DNA of 64,000 nucleotides from Fagopyrum homotropicum. Its lineage: Eukaryota; Streptophyta; Magnoliopsida; Caryophyllales; Polygonaceae. Shown here one piece after another: positions 45,061 to 54,812 of this stretch. The notes beneath the pieces are model-generated. The model did not search any database. It saw only the letters and a list, made by a program, of their open reading frames with translations, and was not told the DNA's origin. Where the stretch lies: NCBI GenBank assembly GCA_033239125.1, contig BSWB01000001.1, positions 29,043,501 to 29,107,500 of the forward strand, given 5' to 3'. How positions within the stretch are numbered: the first letter of the stretch is position 1; each line of letters starts with the position of its first letter. A program made the position numbers and the translations under genes.

Positions 45061-45122
45061 ACGGAGGAGTCGGACTCCGCCTGCGCGCTAGCCCCCGCGC
45101 AAGCGGAGTCCGAGTCCTCCGT
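45061..45122 (+). repeat. Long GC-rich hairpin (27-bp arms, 8-base loop)
   Basis: Arms 45061-45087 and 45096-45122 are complementary at 25 of 27 positions, around the loop CTAGCCCC. The arms contain GGAGTCGGACTCCGC, itself nearly palindromic. The flanks are strongly AT-rich, so this GC island stands out. Confidence 0.88.
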
Positions 45123-45567
45123 TATTTTCGGCGGCTTCAGTTAACATCACTCATAAGGTACTTGGAGTTAAAGATTCAAGTTCCGAGAGTAGAAAAAAGT
45201 TCTTTTAATTTTTATTTTAAGCAAATTACAAAATATTTAGATGGAGAAATTAAGTGATGTTTATTATTTCATATCCATTAACTAATACAATAAAATTAAT
45301 ATAATTTTTAATACAATAATTCATCAACCACTATCTAATTTATTTAACAATATATTTATAAAACAAACTAAATATATAAAATATTTTTAAATTTCATCTA
45401 AGTAAAATAAATAAATAAAAAGCTCTAATTTAAAGTACAAAATTTAAGTGAACTTTTATTTATTTTATATAGATTTTATTGATTAATTTTAAACTTAATA
45501 TGCAACATATTTCATAAAGAAAATATTGTGCCCCTCCAATGAAAATTTTCTAGCTCCGCCACCGGTC
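45123..45567 (+). other. AT-rich sequence ending GCTCCGCCACCG
   Basis: No gene is visible. The end, TTTTCTAGCTCCGCCACCG (about 45547-45565), resembles a terminus of plant DNA transposons (GCTCCGCCACTG). The RT-domain coding sequence resumes directly after it. A matching left end was not found. Confidence 0.4.
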
Positions 45568-46090
45568 AACAGGGTTATGAGTGAACGGCATGATGATGGT
45601 TCGCTTGCTATGCTTGCAGTGGATTTCTCGAATGCTTTTAATCTTGTTGATAGGACAATATTACTTCGTGAGGTGAGGAAGAGATGTCCATCAATTTCTT
45701 TAAAGGTTGTGTTTTTGTATGGTCAGCCTACTCGATTGTATCTGGGAGATAGATTTATCTGGTCAACTACAGGAGTTCAACAAGGCGACCCTTTAGGGCC
45801 TCTCCTTTTTGCACTTGTCATGTATTCACTTGTGCACACTATCCGCGACAATTGTAAGCCTCTTCTTCATGCTTGGTATTTAGATGATGGGATGATCATT
45901 GGTCGATCGGAGGATGTGGCTAAGGCATTTGGTATTATTTTGGAGGTTGGTCCGAATTTTGGACTTGAGTTGAATGTTAAAAAAACTGAGTTATTTTGGC
46001 CTTCATGCGATGGTTCGAAGCTTCGAGACGGGTTATTCCCTAGAGACATTGCGAGACCACCTTTGGGGTTGAAGTTGTTGGGAGGCGTTG
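45568..46090 (+). pseudogene. Plant RT-domain protein, catalytic part, truncated
   Basis: An open frame encodes VNRVMSERHDDGSLAML, VDFSNAFNLVDRTIL, GVQQGDPLGPLLFALV and the RT active-site box AWYLDDG (near 45875), then LELNVKKTELFWP and LKLLGG. These are the palm motifs of a non-LTR-type RT. Key aspartates are present. It is cut at 46090 by the LTR of chromovirus H. The N-terminal part lies at 41520-42505. Confidence 0.72.
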
Positions 46091-47982
46091 TGTAACACCC
46101 CGAATCCGCGGGACTCGGGATGCTACGGGTTGGAACCTCACAATGGGTCCCGACTCTTAGCCTGACAACAATTTCACCGGATCTTGCAACGAGACACAAA
46201 TAAAGGCCAAAATTGAAATACATTTTTATGCAATGGAAAGAAAAACCTAAAAGAATACAACAAAGGACTTTAGCCGAACATACAATCCCAAAGACTAAAC
46301 GCCAAACAACATGCAATAAATACAATACTCAAACTCGACTCCACCCAAAACCCAGTCCTAAAATGTACGGAACCCCGGCTGCCCACTCTTCCGGATCTCT
46401 CGGCCGCAATCCTAACCTGTAAGGCAATCTACAACAATCGGTATAAAACCGTTAGCTAATATTCGAGGTATTAGAATCAAGGTGAAAGGCACAAGCACAA
46501 GTAAATCATCATAAACACACAACATTCTCAAAGCACACAATTCCAATTTATTATCTTTTTATTATTAACTCATATCCCGTTCTAATTCAACTTAGTTTTG
46601 TGACACGAGACCACCGTGGTCCCGCCTCGGTCCCTATTTTTGGCATGGAACGGTACGGATGCCTCCGACCATCTAACCAGCACGGCTAGTCGCCGAGAAC
46701 CTCCTAGACTCTCGCAAGAGCTAGGCAGATGATCTCACCGCCCGTTATCATACACTTGGGCCAAAATAATAAAAGGTCGGTGGTCCTATTACCGGTTTAG
46801 TTGTTATAAATAATATAGAGTAAACACACACCAACAAACACACATCAATGCTAATACAAGGAATACAAGCTAAGTAAGTCCGGAGACTTACCTCGTCCCA
46901 AACGCTCACTCATGCTTCCCTCGGGAAGAAGTCTACACCTGCTCACAACAAGATATCTATATCAACAACAACCCACTCACAATAGAAGTCTTAGACTTCT
47001 ATACAAATGATCGACGCAAGACCATTTGACTCTCAATTCTAGGACCGCATCCTAGAATCCCTCATGCTCACATCACACTCAACACAAGCTAGAAGTCCTT
47101 AGACTTCTAGACCCTATGATCTCGCAAGATCATAACCCCATAACACCTACTAGGATAAACATGCCTAGTCCAAACAAACTCAACGGTAACACCATGCTAA
47201 GATAAGTCAATCCTAAGCTCCAAAATCCCACAAGATCATACAATCCCCAACCTTGAACCTCATAACGCTCACAAGATCAACCCAACACTCAATGTCTTAC
47301 AACAATCGACAATCCTCAAAACCCACCTAAGGTCCAAACCACTACTTGGTATTGTCTCTAAGTTATGCTAGATCCAACCTAGCATGATACTAATACTAAA
47401 TATAACTAAATTGAGCAAGATCATAAGCTCGGGGGAGAGGGTACTCACATGACGTCAAAAGACGGAAGACGATGTAAGGATATCGAGAATGGATTTGTTG
47501 GGCCTTTATCGGGGGTCGTTTCCGAACCTAACACCAAAAGGAAACAAGTTTAGCTTTATAGGCTAAACTTGGGCATAATTTATATGATATAGAAATATAA
47601 GAATAAGACTCCCAATAAAAACTTTGATGAAAATTCCGTAATTGACCTTTTTAGGTAAAATATGTAATTTCAAAAGCTTGAGTCATTTCCCGTAATTAAA
47701 CTTTGGGTCATATTCTAAAAATAATCCAACAAAGGGCATAATGGTTAAATCTAAAAAGTTGGGTCATAAATTGTAAACAGGAAAGCTGGCCAAAATCTGT
47801 AAATAATCCAGTGAGGGAAAATTTGCAAGTTTCGTAAATTAGGGCTAAAACTGCAAATAAGAAACATAGGGTACTTTATGTAATTTTCAGTAAAAGTAGA
47901 GTGTCCTGATTTAAAAGAGAAAGGGTTTCTCTGTAAGTTTGTAACCCCATGGATGCAGGCGGCGCTGGGGAAAGATTGCAGG
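46091..47982 (-). repeat. Chromovirus H LTR, left part
   Basis: This is the LTR 3' portion on the minus strand, noncoding throughout. It ends at the GCAGG target duplication (47978-47982), beyond which A3 is inserted. The LTR resumes at 59396. Confidence 0.75.
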
Positions 47983-48285
47983 TGATAGCATGAATTATAG
48001 TCTATATTTTAGGGTTTGTTTGGACGTTTTATCTTCAATAATCTGCATGTTTGTATGTATAATATGTGATTATATTACCATTTCATCTACCTTTGCGAGA
48101 ATCGAGGTCTACACCTAGTTTTGTTGTAATCATAGGTAAAATGGCGCGTTTTGCATCAAAAAGGAGCTATGGAGTCATTGGAGCTACATTCAGGAGCTTA
48201 AGGAATGATCCAGGAAGCATAGCCATGGAATAAAGATTCACTTTGGACCAGATTTGAGAGATTTCACATTCAGTTATGATTCACC

Positions 48286-48526
48286 TCGGTTGGCCACAGA
48301 TTCATCTCGACCGAGGTGATCCAAAGGAGTCGACTCGACCGAGGCGAATACCTAGGACGCGGTGAGAATATTTTATTCTTGGCTGAGATCTTTTATATTT
48401 GGAAAGTGATCTTATATTTTTGGGCTTGGCTCCTGGAAGGAAGAAGATCTTATATTTTACCTATTTTTATGGGAAGAGATCTTTCTAAGATATATTATCT
48501 TTGGAGGGTTATTTTCCTATAAGAAG
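48286..48526 (+). promoter_or_regulatory. A-type palindromes and TATA in A3 5' LTR
   Basis: CACCTCGGTTG, CATCTCGACCGAGGTG and CGACTCGACCGAGGCG lie at about 48286-48350, ~170 bp before the TATA region at 48518. A further pair (CTCGGCCGGGG and a diverged CCAAGGTG) is at about 49002-49034. Equivalent sites are in the 3' LTR (57947-58012, 58665-58697). Confidence 0.6.
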
Positions 48527-49124
48527 GGTTGGATTTCCCACAAATCGGGGATCCGCTATCATCTTGCTAACAAGGAGATTTTGCATAGAAGCAGCCATAC
48601 TCTAGTTGGAAGATTTGAAGAACCTTTTTGAAGGTTGAAGGAAGATTGAAGATCATAGCTTTTATAGCTTTTTGAAGGGTTTTTGTAAGATTATCTTAGA
48701 TTCCCTTCCTTGTTGTCTTGTCTTGTTGGATTGCTATCCAAGGAACGCTTTTGTTGTGATATTTGATTCAGTTATTGAAGTCTTTTCATTAAATTCTTCT
48801 TGTTCAAATATTCACCTTCTTCCCATATATTTGATTATTGCTTTCATGATGATGAGTGGCTAATTTCCTTGTGTGATTCTAGGGTGATTGGCTGAAGGTT
48901 GTGGGAAAAACAATGATAGAACAATCTTAGATTCTAGTAGGACCCTGAAAGTTCGAGTCTTTAACCTTAACCCCAAGCATCTCGTTTAGTTGATGAACAT
49001 CTCGGCCGGGGAGGAATTTGGCTGACCAAGGTGACTTATCTGATCCGAAACTGAGAGTTAAGTGTTAGAGTTTGCCAAATCCTATTCTTATTACACCTTT
49101 CCTGGTCCAATGCAAGCTTAGGAT

Positions 49125-49384
49125 GAGACTTACCCGGTAATTCCTTAGTTTGTATACCAACGATTATAAGTGTAGGTAATAAAGGTTTATCCTTTATTGG
49201 GGTTTGAGTGTGCTTTCATCCCACCTTTGTGAGTTAGCCTGAGACTTACCCGGTAAAGGTTGATTCTATTCCCTTAGATGGTGTGTTAGTTCGGGGTTAT
49301 AATTCTTTATCTTAATTCCTTGAGACTTACCCGGTAATAGGAGTTATGGTTTGGGATTAGTGAGTAGTGAGACTTACCCGGTGA
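49125..49384 (+). repeat. Four copies of GAGACTTACCCGGTAA in A3 5' LTR
   Basis: Copies are at 49125-49140, 49241-49256, 49322-49337 and 49369-49384 (the last ends GGTGA). The spacing shrinks from 116 to 81 to 47 bp. The array is conserved in A1, A2, A3 and, diverged, in B. Confidence 0.85.
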
Positions 49385-49732
49385 TCTATTCCGCTTTAGT
49401 AACACCTTCCCTATGCAAAAACCTCATTTTTGTCCGCTTATCTTTAGATCTTGAGTTGGAACCCCAACTAGATGCTTTAATCCCTAGAATTGCATGTTTG
49501 CTTATTTGACTTCTTATTCATCTTTGATTGTTTTAATTGCTCCTGTGGTTAGTAATTACGAGGCTTACAGTTATCGGACTTTGTTTCATTGAGTCCCTGT
49601 GATCGACCCCTGAAATTCCTTGCTTTTTACTACGATTGACCCGTACACTGCGGGTTCGCATCCTTGTTTTAAGCTTACGTCTAGGGTCATAAATTTAAAG
49701 CTTGCACACACCGTTTGGAGCGAACAAGTTTT

Positions 49733-49750
49733 TGGCGCCGTTGCCGGGGA
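49733..49750 (+). other. Primer binding site of A3 (tRNA-Asp)
   Basis: TGGCGCCGTTGCCGGGGA starts six bases after the 5' LTR. It is the perfect complement of the 3' end of plant tRNA-Asp(GTC). Confidence 0.92.
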
Positions 49751-49852
49751 CTTGGTCTAGACCGAGCCGGTACGGTTTGCTCTTGGGGCACTTGCCCCCG
49801 TGTCTACTAACCACTCTACTTGAGTGACTTTTGCAGGTTCTTTCTCAGGTAT

Positions 49853-52800
49853 ATGCGAAGAACCCGCACTGGGAAGGAAATCGTTCCTTACGATCCCGAA
49901 CCAGAAAAGACATACAAGCGACGCTTAAGAGAAGCGAAGATGGCCCAACAAGACAACCGCGATCTTGAGGCCGAGTTGAAAGAGGCGTTAGAGCTGCTAC
50001 GCCTCAGCAGGGAAGAACTAAGGCAAAAGAAGGAAGAAACTCGAACCAGGACTGAAGCAATCGAAGCAGATATGGAAGCCATACGAGACTAGATTCTACT
50101 TCGACCGAGGGAAGATCCACCAGTTGATCCTCGACCGATGTAGGTCCCAGTTGCTGACCCTCGACCGAGGCAGGTTCCAATACTTGATGCCCCGGCCGAT
50201 GTACTTCCACTTCGGAGGCCAGTCCGAGATGTTCTTCTTGCAAGAATCCCACAAACCCTAGGTCAAAGGATGGACCCCAATCAACAACTGAGGCGTCCAG
50301 GAGTTAATCTAGGAGATCCGGCGGACCATGACTATGAACTTCGACCGCAAGTTCTGTCTATGATTCGCCAATGCCAGTTCGGAGGGCTAGAGAAGGAATC
50401 ACCACATCAACATCTTCAAAACTATGAGATCTTGATGGAAACCTTGAGACCTTTGAGGATTAAAAACAACAACTACAAGCTAAGACCTTTTTACTTTTCT
50501 TTAAAAGATAGAGCTCTTACTTGGTATCAATCTCTTCCTCCAGGAAAAATCAGCACATGGGAGGAGATGACTACTGAATTCTTGACGAAATTCTTTCCAC
50601 CCTCAAAAACCGCTGAAATGAGAGGAAAGATCAACGCTTTCATTATGAAGGACAAGGAGAGTTTGTCCAAGTCATGGGAGCGGTTCAAGGACATTCTTTT
50701 GGATTGCCCACATCATGGGATTCCAAAGATAGAGTTATTAGAGATTTACTTCAAAGGACTGGACGGAAGCACCCAGTTCAATCTCCAACTACTCTCCGCC
50801 GGTACCTTTATGGACATGGCGATTGACGAGACATGGGACTTCATCGAGAAGCAAGCCTTGCATATGGAGAAGTACACCCACCAAGGAGCTGAAGGTGGAG
50901 TTAAGAGAGTTAACTTCCAAGAAACTCAGCCCAACAACAATCAACTCACGTCTTTGAAGAATGACGTAAAGCAATTGAAGGAACTCTTGGTTGCTCAAAC
51001 CAAGAAAGAAGAGCAAGGGCAAAGGAACAACAACAACGGGTACCGTAACAACAACAACGGTCCCCGTAACAACAATTACAACAACAACAACAATAGAGGA
51101 TCCAATAGCAATAATTGGAGGGCGAACAACCAAAATAACGGTAACAACCATTCAAACTCCAACTCTAACGATTCCTCTAACCCTTTCCTCTCTTCCCCTT
51201 CTTCTTCTTCTTCTACTCCATTGAAAAGCCAAGGGAAAGGATCAAGTTCGTCTCAGCCGGAGAAGAAAGACGCAGTTCTGGAGGCTATCTTGATCAAGCT
51301 CAACGCTATGGAGACTTCTATGACTTCATTTTCGAAGGCCCAAAAGGCCTTTGAACAACAACTTGCAAGTAGGGCGAATGAAGCGCCAAGAGATCCAGGG
51401 AAGCTTCCATCAAGGACGGAGAGAAACCCTAAGGGCCAGATCATGGCCATAACTACGAGGAGTGGACTAAAGACTGCAGATCCAGTGCCTCGGTCGGTGC
51501 CAGTACCAATGAAGACTACCTCGGTCCAGATACAGTCGAAGAACACTTTGACCGAGATGTCAACTGAGGTGGAGCCACAGAATGCGGAGGGGAAAACTGA
51601 AGTTTATGTTCCACCTCCTACATACAAACCACCACTTCCATTCCCTCAGTCAAGGGCCAGAGCACATCTAGACAAACACTTTGGTAAGTTCCTTGACTTG
51701 ATGAATAAGCTGCATATTAACATTCCTTTTCTTGATGCTATTCTAGGAATGCCCGCCTATGGGAAGTTCTTAAAGGAGATCCTTTCAAGGAAGAGGAAGC
51801 TGGAAGACTTTGGTGAAGTTAGGATGACATCTAAATCCTCGGAGCTTATTCAAATCATGAAAGAGAAGATGCCACCTAAACTAAGAGATCCTGGCTCATT
51901 TTGCATTCCCATTCAAGTTGGGGATGTCACTTGTGAAGCCCTTTGTGATCTAGGAGCCAGCGTGAGCATCATTCCGCTGGAACTATGCGTGAAGATCGGA
52001 CTTGGAGAGCCCAAGCCGGTCAAGATTCGACTTTATATGGCGGATCGCTCCATCACCCATCCCGTGGGCATATTGGAGGACGTTCCGGTCAAGTTAGGTA
52101 ACTTCTATCTACCTATAGATTTTGTTGTACTTGACATTCCCGCAGATTATCCTGTTCCTATTATTCTCGGGAGGCCATTTCTAGCGACTTCGGGTTGCAA
52201 CGTGGATTGCAAGAACGCCAAGTTGAAATTCAACGTTGGTGGCGATGAAGTGGAGTTCGCATTGCTTGCAGCCATGAAAGGGGAGCAGCTAACTGATGAT
52301 ATCTTCAACATTTACGATGAAGAAGAATCAAGAGAATTGGTGAGCTCTATCCTTACTAACGATCCACTCGAAAGAGTTATTAGCTTCAGTTTAATGGAGG
52401 AAGGTATAGATGCTTCTTGTGATGCAGATATACGGAGCTTAAAGGCGCTGGAAGAGGATCCAGGAGCTAAAACTGAGAAGCTAATCCAGGAGACGAGGAT
52501 CTCCAGTTTCGATTCCAGTTGTAGTACCTCGACCGAGGCACTTTCTGGACTGAGCGAGGCGACCGAAGAACATCTCGGTCAACGCCTCTACGTCTCGACC
52601 GAGGTCGATGGCGAGATGATGTCAACTGAGACTACTGAGAATAATAAACTTCCTACTCCCTTCTCTGACATTCATCCTCAGTTGGTGGAACATTCAATCC
52701 ACCAACTTTCTGATAAAAACGGACCTGGATATGCTGATATTGTGAATTATCTTGTTTGCCAGGAAACACCGCCCGGATTGACGTACTCTCAAAAGAAGAA

Positions 52801-54001
52801 ATTCTTCAAAGAAGTACGACATTATTACTGGGACGAGCCGCTGCTATTCAAGCGCGGGCCGGATGGGATGCTTCGAAGATGCATTCCGGAAGATGAAGTT
52901 AATAGCGTTATACGGCATTGCCATTCACTTCCTTGTGGAGGACATGCTAGCACCGATAAAACATGCGCTAAGGTATTACGTTCCGGTTTCTTTTGGCCTA
53001 CATTATTTAAGGATGTACAATCTTTTGTTGTCTCTTGTGATGCATGCCAAAGAACAGGAAATTTATCAAGGAGGAACGAGATGCCACTTAACAACATCCA
53101 AGAAGTGGAGATCTTTGATGTATGGGGGATTGACTTCATGGGACCTTTCCCATCCTCCGGAGGAAACCTCTACATTCTTCTTGCAGTTGATTACGTCTCT
53201 AGATGGGTTGAAGCCATCGCTTATCCCACTAACGACGCCAAGGTTGTTGTGAAGTTCTTAAATAGAACCATCTTTCCACGGTTTGGAACTCCACGCATCA
53301 TCATTAGCGATGGAGGAACGCATTTCATCAACCGGAAGTTCAAGGCACTTCTATCGAAGTATGGGGTAACCCATAAAGTATCAACCGCTTATCACCCTCA
53401 AACTAGTGGACAGGTCGAGATCTCGAATAGAGAAATCAAAGCAATTTTGGAGAAGACCATCTCTAGGACGAGGAAGGATTGGTCCATGAAATTGGACGAT
53501 GCTCTTTGGGCGTACAGGACCGCATTTAAGACTCCCATAGGCACCACCCCTTATAATTTGGTGTATGGGAAGTCTTGCCATTTGCCCGTTGAATTAGAAC
53601 ACAAGGCATATTGGGCAATCAAATGGTTGAACTTCGACATTAAGGAGGCCGGCGAGGAGCGACTATTGGAGCTCAACGAGCTAGAGGAGCTGCGTTTGAA
53701 CGCTTATGAGAATGCCAAAATCTATAAAGAAAGGACGAAGAGATGGCATGACAAGCGTATCGTCCCAAAGGAGCTTAATGAAGGAGACCTAGTTCTACTC
53801 TTCAACTCCCGCCTCCGCCTTTTTCCAGGTAAGTTAAAATCAAGATGGACCGGACCTTATGTTATGAAACATGTTTTTCCTCATGGTGCAGTTGAGATAT
53901 GGGGCGAAACTAGCGGAAGCTTCAAGGTCAACGGTCATAGACTTAAGAAGTACCAACCGGAAACTCCGGTTGAGGAGGTTGCACCAATATACCTCGTTTG
54001 A
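49853..54001 (+). CDS. gag-pol: gag-protease-integrase polyprotein of A3, no RT or RNase H
   Basis: The frame runs from ATG 49853 (MRRTRTGKE) to TGA 53999-54001. TAG codons at 50090-50092 and 50141-50143 both stand where A2 has CAG. After the second one the frame is open for more than 1280 codons; an in-frame ATG at 50270 (MDPNQQLRRPGV) would give 1243 residues with all domains. Counting from 50270, the gag core is at ~65-160, an Asn-rich tract at ~245-300, protease (CDLGASVSIIP) near 560, the integrase zinc finger (HCHSLPCGGH...CDACQRTG) near 885, and catalytic D, D, E in WGIDFMG, IISDGG and QVEISNRE. RT and RNase H are absent at the same junction as A2 (about 52620-52680). It should supply capsid, protease and integrase but not DNA synthesis. 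Confidence 0.9.
50098..50240 (+). repeat. A-type motifs within gag N-terminal coding region
   Basis: TCGACCGAGG, CTCGACCGATG, CTCGACCGAGGCAG and CCCCGGCCGATG recur at about 40-bp spacing. In the reading frame they give repeated DPRPRQ-like peptides. A2 has the same array (18870-19020). The gag of E has no counterpart. Confidence 0.7.
52527..52610 (+). repeat. A-type palindromes in the protease-integrase linker
   Basis: CCTCGACCGAGG (52527-52538), CATCTCGGTCAACG and GTCTCGACCGAGGTCG lie here in coding sequence. The place corresponds to the E palindromes at 24012-24212, which lie just upstream of the RT that A3 lacks. Confidence 0.75.
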
Positions 54002-54042
54002 GATGCATCATGGTCCAGCTAGCGACCTTAAACCAAGCGCTT

Positions 54043-54060
54043 CTTGGGAGGCAACCCAAG
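54043..54060 (+). other. Conserved post-pol hairpin in A3
   Basis: CTTGGG-AGGCAA-CCCAAG lies about 40 bases after the pol stop. The loop is invariant in A2, E and D, and the stem covaries in D. Confidence 0.75.
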
Positions 54061-54220
54061 GTATTGCTTTCTTTTCCCGTTTCCTAGTCTAGCTTAGATA
54101 GTTTTTGCTTTTGCTTTGCTTTGTTTTGTTTTTGGCGTTCTAGACAGATAACAGGAGACATCTAAGGAAGGAGCATAACTGGAAGTACAGAAGTTCGAGA
54201 ATTTGAGAAGACGAAGTTTG

Positions 54221-54381
54221 ACTGAGGCATCTCGGTTACTGTCAGAGCACCTCGACCGAGACGACTCTTGAGCAACCGAGGCGACTAGGGTTTTCTGACG
54301 AACCACCTCGGTCCACACCACCTCGGTCCAGTCGAGACCATCTCGACCGAGGTGACAGCAGTTCCAAAAAGGGTATAAAAA
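54221..54381 (+). promoter_or_regulatory. A-type palindrome cluster and internal TATA before ORF3 of A3
   Basis: At least six full or half A-type sites are packed into 54221-54355, including CACCTCGACCGAGACG and CATCTCGACCGAGGTG. GGTATAAAAAAGGG follows (TATA at 54374-54380), about 435 bp before the ORF3 ATG. More sites are in the leader (54418-54428, 54725-54790). An internal promoter is inferred, not shown. Confidence 0.55.
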
Positions 54382-54812
54382 AGGGAAAAATTTCTCTTTC
54401 CTCTCTTTACCAACCTCCTCGACCGCGGCAGCCCTTTCACCTCGCCTTCTCCGATTCTTGCTCGTTCTCGAGGATTTTTGCTTCAAACTACGATTGAAGG
54501 ATAGAGGATCGCGTTGCAAGTACAAATCTGCAGAAAATCGAACTGATTCGACCGAAACGAGGTAAAACAAACCGAAACCCTAACCTCTCCGTTTCGCTTC
54601 GATTTGGGCTTTGGTTGCCCCTGCATTTGTTGAGGAAAAGCTTAAGTACCCCATAGGAAGCAATTGTAGTGATTTTTGGGGGAAAAGAACTGAATTTCCA
54701 AAAGGAATTAGATCCAGTTTTTCGCCTCGGTCCAGTCGAGCTGTGCCTCGGCCGAGGTGATTCTTGAGCATTGTCAGTCGACCGAGGTGACCTGACAGTA
54801 GCTGAGTTGGAA

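Larger units (their letters stand above)
47983..49726 (+). repeat. 5' LTR of A3 (1744 bp)
   Basis: It runs TGATAGCATG to GGAGCGAACA. The TATA region reads TATAAGAAG (48518-48526), against TATAAAAAG in the 3' LTR (58182-58190), one A-to-G change that may weaken this promoter. Confidence 0.93.

Noticed and set aside
49125..49384. Regularly repeated 16-bp motif resembling a CRISPR array
   Set aside because: Spacing is unequal (116, 81, 47 bp), the array lies inside a plant LTR and recurs in every A LTR, and no cas genes exist here.
50090..50092. TAG in A3 gag as programmed readthrough
   Set aside because: A2 has CAG at this site and at the second TAG, so these are simple substitutions.
50789..51151. 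Val-rich minus-strand frame
   Set aside because: It is the antisense of the Asn-rich gag tract (AAC repeats read as GTT).
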